Assembly: GCA_002396885.1 (NCBI GenBank)
Contig: DGXY01000075.1
Coordinates: 1,427 to 37,572, forward strand
Reading direction: 5' to 3'
DNA: 36,146 nt
DNA from: Akkermansiaceae bacterium UBA5020
Lineage (GTDB): Bacteria; Verrucomicrobiota; Verrucomicrobiia; Verrucomicrobiales; DEV007
Translations under genes and position numbers: made by a program
Part shown: in pieces, positions 1-8,669 of the stretch
Layout: every line of letters begins with the position of its first letter
Position numbering within the stretch: the first letter of the stretch is position 1
Notes under the pieces: generated by a model
What the model saw: the letters and a program-made list of their open reading frames with translations, nothing else
The model's database searches: none
Told to the model about the DNA's origin: nothing

Positions 1-1171
1 AGATCGCGCCGCTGGACGGTTTGGCGCCGGTGCCCTTGTTCTGCAGCACGCCGTTGATCGTCAGTTGGATCGAGTCGCCATCGCAGACGATATCGTAGCT
101 GTTCCACTCGCCCGGAGGGTTCTCGTTCGACAACTCCTGTTTCTTGGCTCTTAGGTATGGTTTTACAACCGGGCCGAGCTGCTTGCCGTTGACGGTCATG
201 GACGAGAGGTTGATCAAATAGAAGTCACCTGCGTTCTCATGCATGACTTGGGCCTCGATGGAGGTTGGCCAGAGGAGGTCGGGGCCTGTCTTGTGCAGCA
301 GCACGCCGCTGTTGGTCGGCTTGCCGTCCCAGCGCCACTCGAGATGCAGCTGATAGTTCGCGTAGTCTTTGCTGGTGCGGAGGTAGCCCTTCGGCTTGCC
401 CTCGCAGTGAATCACGCCATCGCGGACTGACCAGACCTTTGCGACGTTTGAATTGTCGTCTTTGCCCTTCCCAACCTCGGGGCTGAAGGGAATCCAGCCG
501 TCGAGGGTTTTTCCGTCGAACAACATCACCTTGGCCGCCGGTTCGATTGCGTGCCCGGCGGTCAGCTCTGTGATGGCGATGTCCTTGTAGCGCACGATCG
601 CGGTTGAATTGCCGTGGATCTGAACGGCGATGATGCCGGTGGTCTCGACGGTCGGGTCGGTCTCGGTGTAGTCCACGGTCTGCACGCCATTGAGCCAGAT
701 CTGAATGCGCGGGCCTTCGGCGCGGATGCGGTAGTCGTTCCATTCGCCCACGGGCTTGCGCGCCTTTTCCAGCACTTCCTTCGTGGGTCTCTGGATGACT
801 TTGCTGCGGCGGATGTGGTCGTAGAGCGCTCCGTCGTAACCTGCGCCGAGGTCCGCCTGAAATCCGGATACTTCCGTGCCCTTCGGGACACGCTTGGAGC
901 GGAAGTGCACACCGCCATTCACGAAGCCCTCCGTGCCTTCCAGCTTCCATTTCAGCGTGAGTTCAAAGTCGCCGAACTCTTTGGTCGTGGTGAGGTAGTC
1001 GTTGCGGGTTTGCTTCTTCTCGAGTGATCCCGAAGTGAAAGCACCGTCTTCGATGCGCCATTGTGTGGCGGTATCGCCCTCCCAGCCGGTGAAGGTCTTG
1101 CCATCGGAGAGCGGTGTCTGCGCCGAGGCTGCGGAGGTGATGAAGAGGAGGGTGAGGAGGAGGGTTTTCAT
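1..1171 (-). CDS. Secreted tandem DUF1080 (3-keto-disaccharide hydrolase-like) protein, 3' end outside the window
   Basis: The frame stays open from an ATG at 1171 to the left edge, about 390 codons, so the C-terminus is missing. The first 18 or so residues (MKTLLLTLLFITSAASAQ) are a signal peptide. Two DUF1080 domains follow. The first covers about residues 20-190 (LSDGKTFTGW at its start, VNGGVHFRS and GEWNDYRI inside). The second starts near residue 205 (MLFDGKTLDGW) and repeats the pattern (TNSGVLLHK, GEWNSYDIVCDG). DUF1080 is a concanavalin-like beta-sandwich; some members hydrolyse 3-keto-glycosides, others are only predicted to bind sugar. The gene follows the sugar dehydrogenase gene by 50 bases on the same strand, so the two probably share a transcript. 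Oxidation followed by hydrolysis of a sugar is plausible but inferred. No clear ribosome-binding site precedes the start. Confidence 0.85.
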   Translation of the reverse strand, partial: MKTLLLTLLFITSAASAQTPLSDGKTFTGWEGDTATQWRIEDGAFTSGSLEKKQTRNDYLTTTKEFGDFELTLKWKLEGTEGFVNGGVHFRSKRVPKGTEVSGFQADLGAGYDGALYDHIRRSKVIQRPTKEVLEKARKPVGEWNDYRIRAEGPRIQIWLNGVQTVDYTETDPTVETTGIIAVQIHGNSTAIVRYKDIAITELTAGHAIEPAAKVMLFDGKTLDGWIPFSPEVGKGKDDNSNVAKVWSVRDGVIHCEGKPKGYLRTSKDYANYQLHLEWRWDGKPTNSGVLLHKTGPDLLWPTSIEAQVMHENAGDFYLINLSSMTVNGKQLGPVVKPYLRAKKQELSNENPPGEWNSYDIVCDGDSIQLTINGVLQNKGTGAKPSSGAI

Positions 1172-1221
1172 GGGTTGGATGGGATTGTTGAGGTTGGGTT
1201 GAGGGGGGGCTTGGCCTCGTT

Positions 1222-3051
1222 TCATTTCGACAGGCTCTTCACATAGGCCATGAGCGCGTTGATCTCGTCGTCGGTCATCGGCACCACCACCATGCCGGGC
1301 GTCGAGCCTTCATGGATCTTCTTCATGGGCTCCTTCACCGATTCGACGAAATAGGCTTCATTGAAGTCCACTTTGATGAGAGGTCCGCCGATGCCGTCGT
1401 GCACTTGGAGCGGCTGGCCCCAAAACTTGTCGAGGAAACGAGGCGCGTGCAGCGCCTCACCTGGAGGGGCCGGGACAGCGGGATCGATCTGATGGCAGGT
1501 GGCACAGAGTTTTTCGGTGAACAGCCGCTTCCCCCGAGCGATAGGGGAGTCCGCACGGTCGGGCGAGGTCTCCTCCGTCAACATTGGGGTGACCCTCGGT
1601 TTTACTTCGCCGTGGAAGGCAACCAGCCGAAGGACCTTGCCGGTGGTCCCTTTGGGGCCTGCCAGAGAGGTGGTCAGAGCATAGAGCTCCCCCTCTGCAT
1701 CCTCGCCGAAGGCAACCAAGTAGCCGTCGAGCGGCTCATCCGAGGGACCTATGAGGAACTCCTTCATTTCTCCCGAAGGAAGATCGGCGTGGAATAGCTG
1801 CCCATGCAAGCCTCCGGAGGTGGTCCAATTGCCGAAGACATAGCGTCCCTGCAGCTGAGGGATCGCCGTGCCGCGGTAAACGTAACCACCGACGACGGAG
1901 AGGACGCCTGACTGGATGTATCCGCGAGTGTAGGCGAGCGCAGGATCCATCAGCGGAGCTTGGCCGGCCCAAGGCGCATCCTTGGTAAACTTACCTGGAT
2001 TGTCGTTGCGGTAAGAATCACCCTCCTTGAACGGCCAGCCGCAATTCCCCCCAAGTTTCACGATATTCACCTCTTCGATCGAACTCTGCCCGACATCGCC
2101 CACGAGCAATTCTCCAGTGACGTGGTCGACACTCATCCGCCAGGGATTCCGAAGCCCGAGGGCAAAGATGGCATCAAGCCCCGGACGGCCGACATAAGGA
2201 TTGTCAGATGGGACGCTGTATTGACCGGTCCCGGCCTTGACGCCTTGGAGGCCGAGCGGATCGATTCGGAGGATCTTGCCTCGCGGGCTCTCGACGTCCT
2301 GCGCGATGCCCATGGGCGACTCGTCGGTAACAATGAGCCCGGTGCCACCGTCGCCGACACTGATACACAGCAGGCCGTCGTGGCCGAAGGCGAGGCTGCC
2401 ACCGTTGTGATGGAAGTTCGGCGTGGCGTAGGAGAACACGACCCGTCGGCTGCTGAGATCGACGCGGTTGGTATCTTCGTCGGAGGCGCGCCACTCGGTC
2501 ACGACGTTGAGGTGATCGACCTTGTCGGCGGCGTTCGCCAGAGGAACCTCGCATGGGCCGGGAGGCTCGCTCGTGAAGGTGTAGAGCTTGCGAAAGCCAG
2601 GATGATCTTTGCGGTCGAATTGGGGGTGGAACGCCAGGCCGAGCAGGCCGCGCTCGTCGTAGGCTGGGGTCAGTTTCGTCAGCCACGGCCGGAGGTCGAG
2701 GAACGGTTCGCTGAGCAAGCGTGCGTGATCGACGATGCGGATGATGCCAATCTGGTCCGCAACGTAGAGTCGGTCCTTTTGTCCCGGCGCGAATGTCAGC
2801 ACCAGCGGAACCGCAAAACCCGACGCCACCTCCTGCAGTCCGACGGCAATGTCACCCTTGGGCATGCGTTGCGCCTTTCGATCAAACGACCCGCCGCGCA
2901 CAATGCCGACCGCCAGCGACTCCTTGGACTTAGCCATCGAGCCCGATGGCTGCTTGGGGGCAGCGGGTTCGGCCCGGAGGTCCGGCTGGGCGAGCAGGAT
3001 CGCCGTCGTGATAACGAGCCCAAAGACTTTGAAGGAGTGTTGCGTGTTCAT
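1222..3051 (-). CDS. Secreted PQQ-type sugar dehydrogenase (GSDH family) with C-terminal cytochrome c
   Basis: This 609-residue protein starts at MNTQHSFKVFG, chosen because a signal peptide of about 27 residues follows. A longer in-frame start at 3288 would put 79 non-secretory residues first and overlap the divergent regulator. Residues of about 60-480 match the glucose/sorbosone dehydrogenase beta-propeller: AFHPQF, HNGGSLAFGHDGLL, SVGDGG, GKILRIDP, GLRNPWR, VGDVGQ and EEVNIV. These surround the PQQ and calcium sites in the family. The last 100 residues are a class I cytochrome c with CATCH at about 517-521 and a likely axial Met near TPGMVVVPM. Known family role: periplasmic oxidation of sugars or other alcohols, with electrons passed here to the attached haem. 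The substrate cannot be read from the sequence. It probably forms an operon with the DUF1080 gene. Confidence 0.9.
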   Translation of the reverse strand: MNTQHSFKVFGLVITTAILLAQPDLRAEPAAPKQPSGSMAKSKESLAVGIVRGGSFDRKAQRMPKGDIAVGLQEVASGFAVPLVLTFAPGQKDRLYVADQIGIIRIVDHARLLSEPFLDLRPWLTKLTPAYDERGLLGLAFHPQFDRKDHPGFRKLYTFTSEPPGPCEVPLANAADKVDHLNVVTEWRASDEDTNRVDLSSRRVVFSYATPNFHHNGGSLAFGHDGLLCISVGDGGTGLIVTDESPMGIAQDVESPRGKILRIDPLGLQGVKAGTGQYSVPSDNPYVGRPGLDAIFALGLRNPWRMSVDHVTGELLVGDVGQSSIEEVNIVKLGGNCGWPFKEGDSYRNDNPGKFTKDAPWAGQAPLMDPALAYTRGYIQSGVLSVVGGYVYRGTAIPQLQGRYVFGNWTTSGGLHGQLFHADLPSGEMKEFLIGPSDEPLDGYLVAFGEDAEGELYALTTSLAGPKGTTGKVLRLVAFHGEVKPRVTPMLTEETSPDRADSPIARGKRLFTEKLCATCHQIDPAVPAPPGEALHAPRFLDKFWGQPLQVHDGIGGPLIKVDFNEAYFVESVKEPMKKIHEGSTPGMVVVPMTDDEINALMAYVKSLSK

Positions 3052-3095
3052 CTGACTCAGATTGGTGCTGATTATGAATCGAAACGCATTTTTTG

Positions 3096-3120
3096 AACGG
3101 TAGCACCCAACGCCACCGTT
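3096..3120. promoter_or_regulatory. Inverted repeat in the divergent promoter region
   Basis: AACGGT at 3096-3101 is the exact reverse complement of ACCGTT at 3115-3120, with 13 bases between. It lies in the 132-base gap between the sugar dehydrogenase start (3051) and the PAS-AraC regulator start (3184). It could be an operator for that regulator. AraC proteins usually bind direct repeats, so this is only a candidate. Confidence 0.3.
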
Positions 3121-3183
3121 TTGCTTGGCAGATACCCGCGACTTTTTGTATTTTCGGCGCATCCCGTTCTGTTTCCGATTCGC

Positions 3184-3993
3184 ATGAAAACGCGCCACAA
3201 ATCCACTCCGACCTCCCACGGCCCCGCGGGAAAAAATCTCCAGGAAGCCTTCTTGTCGCGTCTCATTCCCGAAGACTCTTTGGGCCAATTATTTGATTTG
3301 CTCCCGAACGTCTATTTCTTCGTCAAAGACACCGAAGGGCGCTTCATGCGGATGAATCAAGCCTTGCTGTTGGCCATCGGATTTCGCCATGAAGCGGAAG
3401 TTCTGGGATTCACGGACGCCGACTTTTTCTCCCCATTTCTCGCTCAAGGTTATCGTGAAGAAGACCGCTGGATCGCTGACAAAAACCTAGCCGTCCGGGA
3501 CAAGATTTGGTTCGTGCCCAACAGCAAAGGTGTCCTCGTCTGCTACCTGTGCAGCAAGGTGCCCCTTCACGACCGCACCGGGCGAGTCATCGGCATCGCC
3601 GGAGTCATGCGGGATGCCCGCAGCGCGGGTGCCATCATCGGTCCTTACGAGGATCTCAAGCCCGCTGTGGATTATCTCAACGGCCATTTCAACGAGAGCA
3701 TCACCATCGAGAGCGTCGCCGCCATGGTGCACCTCTCCACCAGCCAGTTTCAGCGACGATTCAGAGCCTTGTTTCAGACCTCACCGATTCAATATCTGCT
3801 CCAGCTTCGGATCGACAGTGCCTGCCAGCAATTGCAGCGCACCGATGCCTCGATTGGCTCCATCGCCATGGAAAACGGCTTCTACGACCAGAGTGCCTTC
3901 TGCCGACAGTTTCAAACGCGCGTCGGCCTGACACCCCGCCAATACCGGACCCGATTTGGAAAGAACGCCCGGTGGACTCAGGGTCATGAGTAG
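3184..3993 (+). CDS. PAS-domain AraC-family transcription regulator
   Basis: This 269-residue cytoplasmic regulator begins at MKTRHKS. A longer reading from 3121 is less likely because it would translate the promoter region. Residues of about 35-140 form a PAS domain: LPNVYFFVKDTEGRF, then MNQALLLAIGF, then GRVIGIAGVMRD. The last 100 residues are a double helix-turn-helix AraC domain with FNESITIESVAAMVHLS in the first and YDQSAFCRQFQTRVGLTPRQYR in the second. PAS domains bind small ligands or redox cofactors, so the regulator may sense an intracellular signal. It is divergent from the sugar dehydrogenase gene, 132 bases away, and probably controls that unit. The ligand is unknown. Confidence 0.88.
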   Translation: MKTRHKSTPTSHGPAGKNLQEAFLSRLIPEDSLGQLFDLLPNVYFFVKDTEGRFMRMNQALLLAIGFRHEAEVLGFTDADFFSPFLAQGYREEDRWIADKNLAVRDKIWFVPNSKGVLVCYLCSKVPLHDRTGRVIGIAGVMRDARSAGAIIGPYEDLKPAVDYLNGHFNESITIESVAAMVHLSTSQFQRRFRALFQTSPIQYLLQLRIDSACQQLQRTDASIGSIAMENGFYDQSAFCRQFQTRVGLTPRQYRTRFGKNARWTQGHE

Positions 3994-4006
3994 AGGACAT
4001 CAGCAT

Positions 4007-4027
4007 CCGCCCGCGGCGCGAGGGCGG
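4007..4027. terminator. GC hairpin between convergent genes
   Basis: CCGCCC at 4007-4012 pairs with GGGCGG at 4022-4027 around a 9-base loop. It sits between the stop of the PAS-AraC gene (3993) and the stop of the convergent DUF1552 gene (4031). No T-tract follows on either strand, so termination is a guess from position and stem. Confidence 0.3.
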
Positions 4028-4030
4028 GGT

Positions 4031-5329
4031 TCATGCTTTCAGTTCATTCAAGGTTCCCGCATTGCTGCCAAAGGCGTCGGTCTCGATGCCCATGTTTTGC
4101 AGCATGGTGACGAAGAGGTTGCTGAGCGGTTTGTTGTGATCGCGCTTGAAGGCGAGGTGCTGACCGTGTTGGAGGCCGCCGCCAGCGAGGAGGATGGGGA
4201 GGTTGGTGTTGTCGTGGATGTTGGCGTCGCCGAGGTTGCTGCCATAGAGGACCATGGTGCGGTCGAGCAGGCGCTGGTCGCCCTCAGACTTGGCGGCGAG
4301 GTTGCCGATGAGTTTGCGCAGCAGCGCCATGTGCTGGCGGTCGGCAGCTTCGAGTTGATTTACCTTTTCCTCATTCTGTCCGTGGTGGCTGAGGTTGTGA
4401 TAGGACTCGGTGGTGGCCTTTTGTCCGGGCAGTGAGAACACGGGCGTTTTGAAGGCATCGACCATCAGCGTGACGATGCGGGTGCTGTCGGCTTCGAAAG
4501 CGAGCTGCGCGATACTGAGCATGAGGTCGAACTTCTCAAAGAAGAGCTTGCTGTCGTTGATGTCGGTCGGGGCGGGCTGCGTCGCGACAGGCTTGGGACG
4601 CTGCTCCCATTCGCCGGCGACCTGAAGTCGTTGCTCCACTTCGCGCACAGAGGTTAGGTATTGGTCGAGACGGGCTTTGTCCGTGCTGCCGAGCGTGCGA
4701 CTGAATCGCCCGGCCTCGGCGTTGAGTGTGTCGAGGATGCTGCCACGTTGCTTGAGCTGAAGGAGTTGTTTTTTCACGTCGTCGGCACTGCCTTGAACGA
4801 ACATCCTGTTGAACAAAGCGGTGGCGCTATCCTCGGCGGGCAACAAGACGCCATCGCGTGTCCAAGAGAGACTGCGGTTCGCTTTCTCGATGTTCACGCC
4901 GAGATTCAGCGTGGGGAAGCGCGTCACCTGTCCGAGCTTCTCCGCGGCGTATTGATCGAGCGAGATGCTGTTGCGGAATCCGGCTTTGAATGCGCCGCGC
5001 GCTGACGTGAGGAAGCAGTTGTCCGTGCTGTGTCCGCCATTCACGCCGGGGTGTGAAAGACCACTGAACACGCTGAACTCATTCCGCACCTCGGCGAGCA
5101 TTTCGAGATAAGGCGAGAGCGCGTAGTCGCGGCCAGTGGTCGCCGGAAAGAAGTTCTTCGGCAGCACGCCGAGATTGTTCGCGATGACCAGCATCCGCTT
5201 CGGCATCGGCGCTTGCGCAGCTCTCGCGAAGACGGGTGTCATGCATTCGAGCATGGGAAGCCCGAGCGTGATGCCGAAGCCGCGCAGGAAGGTGCGCCGG
5301 TGGATATGGGAAGAGGTGGAGATATTCAT
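4031..5329 (-). CDS. DUF1552 family protein with Tat-type signal
   Basis: The protein has 432 residues. Its N-terminus carries a twin-arginine signal (RRTFLRGFGITLGLPMLE), typical of this planctomycete/verrucomicrobial family, so it is probably exported folded. Family features include KRMLVIANNLGVLP near the start, SVFSGLSHPGVNGGHS, the conserved segment LDQYLTSVREVEQRL near the middle, and DRTMVLYGSNLGDANIHDN toward the end. The family resembles DUF1501/sulfatase-like exported proteins and has no established activity. Its usual partner is a DUF1592-type cytochrome c protein. Here that partner is upstream (6071-8590), but a transposase locus lies between them. Confidence 0.9.
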   Translation of the reverse strand: MNISTSSHIHRRTFLRGFGITLGLPMLECMTPVFARAAQAPMPKRMLVIANNLGVLPKNFFPATTGRDYALSPYLEMLAEVRNEFSVFSGLSHPGVNGGHSTDNCFLTSARGAFKAGFRNSISLDQYAAEKLGQVTRFPTLNLGVNIEKANRSLSWTRDGVLLPAEDSATALFNRMFVQGSADDVKKQLLQLKQRGSILDTLNAEAGRFSRTLGSTDKARLDQYLTSVREVEQRLQVAGEWEQRPKPVATQPAPTDINDSKLFFEKFDLMLSIAQLAFEADSTRIVTLMVDAFKTPVFSLPGQKATTESYHNLSHHGQNEEKVNQLEAADRQHMALLRKLIGNLAAKSEGDQRLLDRTMVLYGSNLGDANIHDNTNLPILLAGGGLQHGQHLAFKRDHNKPLSNLFVTMLQNMGIETDAFGSNAGTLNELKA

Positions 5330-5355
5330 GGAGACAAATGGATGGGGAGACTCAA

Positions 5356-5456
5356 GATGCCGAAGGCATCAAAGCGATTAGCCAGTGGTTGAGCGAAGCG
5401 ACACCACCGGATAAGATGCGGATAAACCGCGCATCCCGGAGGGATGCCAGCAACCG
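5356..5456. repeat. Left REP-like palindrome pair flanking the transposase
   Basis: Two short palindromes lie here: GATGCC-GAA-GGCATC at 5356-5370 and GCATCCC-GGA-GGGATGC at 5431-5447. The whole segment matches the reverse complement of 5918-6028, including a conserved middle containing GTGGTTGAG and ACACCACCGG. This is the layout of a REP/BIME unit beside a REP-associated transposase. Confidence 0.75.
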
Positions 5457-5465
5457 CACACTACC

Positions 5466-5912
5466 ATGCCATCGACATTTCTCGCTCTGCATTACCACAT
5501 CGTATTTTCCACCAAGGACCGCATCCCGATGATCGACGCCTCCTGGCGTGAGCGTCTTCATGAATACCTCGGTGGAACGGTCGGCGGACTTGGCGGGGTG
5601 GTTCAAGGCATAGGCGGGGTTGCTGACCACGTGCACTTGCTTGTCGGATTGAAGGCCACACATTGTCTCGCCGATTTCATGCGGGAGCTGAAGAAGGCTT
5701 CGTCCGTGTGGGTGCATGAGGAGATCACGCTTCGCGAATTTGCGTGGCAGGAAGGATATGGCGCGTTCACGGTGAGCCCGACGGCAAGACCTCAAGTGCA
5801 GAAATACATCGCGAACCAAGCCGAGCATCATCGGGTGAAAACGTTCCGCGAAGAGCTGGTGGATTTTTTGAAGAAGGCTGGAGTGAAATACGAAGATCGG
5901 TATCTGGACTGA
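5466..5912 (+). CDS. REP-associated tyrosine transposase (RAYT, IS200-like Y1/HUH family)
   Basis: This 148-residue protein opens with LALHYHIVFSTKDR, the typical start of the TnpA_REP/IS200-like fold. The HUH metal-binding motif is HVHLLV near residue 53. A tyrosine in the helix around VQKYIANQ, near residue 117, is the likely nucleophile. The length matches the family. Known role: a single-strand DNA nuclease acting on REP hairpins, usually a single-copy domesticated gene. It is flanked on both sides by REP-like palindromes in inverted orientation. It lies opposite in strand to the surrounding genes and separates a DUF1592 gene from its DUF1552 partner, so it looks inserted. A 240-codon minus-strand frame across it is a shadow. 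Confidence 0.9.
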   Translation: MPSTFLALHYHIVFSTKDRIPMIDASWRERLHEYLGGTVGGLGGVVQGIGGVADHVHLLVGLKATHCLADFMRELKKASSVWVHEEITLREFAWQEGYGAFTVSPTARPQVQKYIANQAEHHRVKTFREELVDFLKKAGVKYEDRYLD

Positions 5913-5917
5913 TGCGC

Positions 5918-6028
5918 GATCTTGCTGGCATCCCTTCGGGATGCGGGACTTTTCCGCCCGGTGAACCGGTGGTGTCGTCGCTCCGCTCCTCAACCACCGG
6001 CTAATGGCTGGCATGCCTTCGGCATCGT
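5918..6028. repeat. Right REP-like palindrome pair flanking the transposase
   Basis: GCATCCC-TTC-GGGATGC at 5928-5944 and ATGCC-TTC-GGCAT at 6013-6025 are hairpins. Between them CCGGTGGTGTCG and CTCAACCACCGGCTAAT are the reverse complement of the left flank's middle, with small insertions. The two flanks together form an imperfect terminal inverted repeat of about 100 bases per arm. Confidence 0.75.
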
Positions 6029-6070
6029 TATGGCGATAATGCTCGGCGATCATTTTGACATGAGGAGCGT

Positions 6071-8590
6071 TCATGGCTTTTGGTTTCCAAGGAAGATTGG
6101 GCTCTGCACCAGCACGTGCACGAGATCCCGCACGCGGTAGCCGTCCTGCGCGCAGGCATCGAGCATCGCTTCGATGTCGCGGCGGTCGGAGAACTGCACG
6201 GGGGTGCCGGTGCCATACAGGGTGAACTGGTGCAGGAGATTCCGCGCGAGCTGGCGCGGGTTGTCGGCGAAGAGGGCTTTCAGGTCATGGATGTTGGCGA
6301 ACGGACGACCGTCGGCGAGTTGACCACTGGCATCCACTTTGGCCGCGAGGGTGAAGGCAAAGTCGTGACCGGCGCGGTCGATGCCGGTAATGCGTTCGCC
6401 ATCGCTGGTGCCGCGATAGCGCGTGCGCCAGGCACCGAGGATGTCGAAGTTTTCCAGAGCGAGACCGACAGGATCAAACTTCGCGTGGCACGTGGCGCAG
6501 GTTTTGGATTTCGTGTGCTGGGCGATGAGTTCGCGGATGGTTTTTGCGCCGCGAATGTCAGGTTCTACGGCAGGAATTCCAGGTGGTGGTGGTGGCGGAT
6601 GCTGGCCGATGAGACGATCCATGATCCACACGCCACGCAGCACGGGTGAGGTGCTGGTACCGTTTGCGGACACCTTCAAAATGGAGCCCTGCGTGACGAG
6701 TCCGCCGTAGGGACTTTCCTTCGGCAAATCGACCCGACGAAGTGCGGAACCTGTCACCTCAGGAAGGCCGTAGTGACGAGCAAGACGATCATTCACAAGG
6801 GCGAACTCGCTCTGGATGAGCGAAGTGGCGGGCAGGTTCTCGCGAAGCATCGCGGTGAAAAATGCGCGCGTCTCCATGCCCATCGACTCGACGAGATAAT
6901 CATCGAGCCGATACTCAGGATAGAGCCGGATGTCGGGATCATCGCGGCGGAGTTCGCGCAGACTCAGCCAGCAATCGGTGAAGTGATTCACGAAGCGCTC
7001 GAAGCCCGCGCCGGAAATGAGCCGGTCCGTTTCCGTGCGCAACGTAGCGGGATCACGCAGCTTCTTTTGCGTCGCGAGAGTTGCGAGCGCTGCATCCGGT
7101 CTTGAGTCGGTGAGGAAATGCGAGAGCCGGTTCGCGATGGCAAAGTGATCGTCTGCGGCGACGGGCTCGCGCAGATACAGAAACAGATCGGAGCAAAGGA
7201 AGGCCTGATAACCTGCCAGCAAGGCCTCGGCAAGTGGCGCACCGTTTTGCAAAGCATCGAGCACGAGTTTCTCAAACGGCGGGAACGCTCCCTCTGGCAC
7301 TGGTTCGCGCGCAGCGAGCGTCATGAAACGTCGCAGCAGTCGTTTCGCCTCCTCGGCGGGCGTGGCTGATTTGACGTCGGCGCCGAGATCATCAAACAGC
7401 ACGCGATGCGAAGCGGGCGGCCAGGATGCCGACGCGATGGGGCCTTCCATCTCCAGCCATTGAAACGCGATGCCCGGCTGCCCGCCCTCCGGCAGCGGCG
7501 GATAGCGATAGTAACCCGTCTTGCCCTGCGCATCGATTTGCGGCACCGGAAGGCCGAGCATGCCATACTCGAGGGTCTGACCCGCGAGCAGATAGATCGT
7601 GGTTTCATAGACGCCGCCCTCGGGCTGCACGTCGATGATGCCGCCAGTCACGCGCACCTCCTCGGCGATGTCGTGGTTCGTCGGCTTGCGGGCACGGAAG
7701 TTCATGGGCACAGGCCTCGTGCCTTTTTTGAGAACAAAGCCCTCCGCTTGCAACACCGACCGCGCGGCGAATCGCACGCGATACTCGCCCGTGGTACTGG
7801 CGATGACGTTCTTCGGATACACGGCATAAGGCCATCCCGGCGAACGAAACAACGCGAACTCGATGCCCGGATCGGGCTCGGTTTCCTTGGCTTGGTCCGC
7901 GTTCTTTTGCTCCAGATCGAAGCCCTTACCATCCCGCGCATAGAACAGCGACTCCACACCACCCGTGGTGCGGCGCGGTCCGAGTTGCTTGCCAACCACT
8001 CGCGTTTTTTTCGACTCAGGCGGCGCGGGTGATGTCACCACGGCCTGACGCAAGGCAGTCTCCGCCGCATCCAGATAAGCCGTGAGCTGGACATGCGAGA
8101 TGTCCAGCGTGGACGCGACCTTGTCGAAGTGATGCGACTCGCGATCGGCAGGCAACATGTCGCGGATGTCGAGATGCGGCAGCGCGAGCAGATCTCGCAA
8201 GTTTTGCTCGAACTCGATGCGATTGAGCCGCCGCATCGCCCCCCTTCCCTTCTGCGCCATAGCCGCCGCGCTCGCCGCATACAAAGACGATTCCAACGCC
8301 GCCAGCAAAGCCTTCCGATCCTCAGGCTTCATGTCTTCCGACTTTGGCGGCATGTCGCCATTCTCCACCCGATCAAACACCTGCACCCAGCGGTCCATTC
8401 CCTTTGGATCAGCCAAATCAAATGTCAGCTCCGTGAGATCGAGATTGCCCTTTTTCGTCTCCGTATCGTGGCACTCGGTGCAGCTCTGCTCGATGAGAGT
8501 GGCGATGGGCTGCGGTGCCTCATCGGCTGCGTGCAGCGCTGGCAGAGTGGCGAGCAGCAGCGAGACCAAAGAATGGAAATAGGCTTTCAT
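6071..8590 (-). CDS. Secreted DUF1592/DUF1588/DUF1587/DUF1585 cytochrome c-like protein
   Basis: The protein has 839 residues from MKAYFHSLVS; the signal peptide ends near ALHAADE. A 27-codon in-frame extension upstream would cover the divergent promoter and was not used. The N-terminal haem-binding-like domain holds CTECH at 37-41. DUF1587 follows (RRLNRIEFEQNLRDLL). After a carbohydrate-binding-like insert come DUF1595 and DUF1592 (AIANRLSHFLTDSRPD, FTDCWLSLRELR), DUF1588 (GILKVSANGTSTSP-like segment and PVLRGVWIMDRLIG), a second motif CATCH in KTCATCHAKFDPVGLALENFD, and C-terminal DUF1585. Members are long, periplasmic and of unknown function; the two CxxCH motifs suggest haem. The DUF1552 partner follows after the transposase. 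A 79-base gap separates it from a divergent AraC regulator. Confidence 0.88.
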   Translation of the reverse strand: MKAYFHSLVSLLLATLPALHAADEAPQPIATLIEQSCTECHDTETKKGNLDLTELTFDLADPKGMDRWVQVFDRVENGDMPPKSEDMKPEDRKALLAALESSLYAASAAAMAQKGRGAMRRLNRIEFEQNLRDLLALPHLDIRDMLPADRESHHFDKVASTLDISHVQLTAYLDAAETALRQAVVTSPAPPESKKTRVVGKQLGPRRTTGGVESLFYARDGKGFDLEQKNADQAKETEPDPGIEFALFRSPGWPYAVYPKNVIASTTGEYRVRFAARSVLQAEGFVLKKGTRPVPMNFRARKPTNHDIAEEVRVTGGIIDVQPEGGVYETTIYLLAGQTLEYGMLGLPVPQIDAQGKTGYYRYPPLPEGGQPGIAFQWLEMEGPIASASWPPASHRVLFDDLGADVKSATPAEEAKRLLRRFMTLAAREPVPEGAFPPFEKLVLDALQNGAPLAEALLAGYQAFLCSDLFLYLREPVAADDHFAIANRLSHFLTDSRPDAALATLATQKKLRDPATLRTETDRLISGAGFERFVNHFTDCWLSLRELRRDDPDIRLYPEYRLDDYLVESMGMETRAFFTAMLRENLPATSLIQSEFALVNDRLARHYGLPEVTGSALRRVDLPKESPYGGLVTQGSILKVSANGTSTSPVLRGVWIMDRLIGQHPPPPPPGIPAVEPDIRGAKTIRELIAQHTKSKTCATCHAKFDPVGLALENFDILGAWRTRYRGTSDGERITGIDRAGHDFAFTLAAKVDASGQLADGRPFANIHDLKALFADNPRQLARNLLHQFTLYGTGTPVQFSDRRDIEAMLDACAQDGYRVRDLVHVLVQSPIFLGNQKP

Positions 8591-8669
8591 GGATGGACTG
8601 TTTCTAAGTTTAGGTCGCAAACCACACTCTTGGAATTGAAAGAATGATCTGCAGCATGTAGATTCTGAC
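8591..8669. promoter_or_regulatory. Divergent promoter region, DUF1592 gene / AraC regulator
   Basis: This 79-base gap must hold promoters for both divergent genes; I could not place -10/-35 boxes with confidence. Its left part (8586-8650, running into the DUF1592 start) resembles 15259-15322, which lies upstream of the second DUF1592 gene. They share CTTTCATGGAT, GACTGT, TCTAA and a GAAT-rich end. Confidence 0.45.

Noticed and set aside
1960..3096. 378-codon plus-strand open frame
   Set aside because: Antisense to the sugar dehydrogenase, which has conserved family motifs throughout.
3052..3288. 79-residue N-terminal extension of the sugar dehydrogenase
   Set aside because: It puts basic, non-secretory sequence before a good signal peptide and overlaps the divergent regulator gene.
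5356..6028. CRISPR-like repeats
   Set aside because: The palindromes are only paired and inverted around a transposase; there is no regular repeat-spacer pattern and no cas gene.
5352..6074. 240-codon minus-strand frame across the transposase locus
   Set aside because: It reads through the REP-like palindromes and antisense to a transposase with HUH and Tyr motifs.
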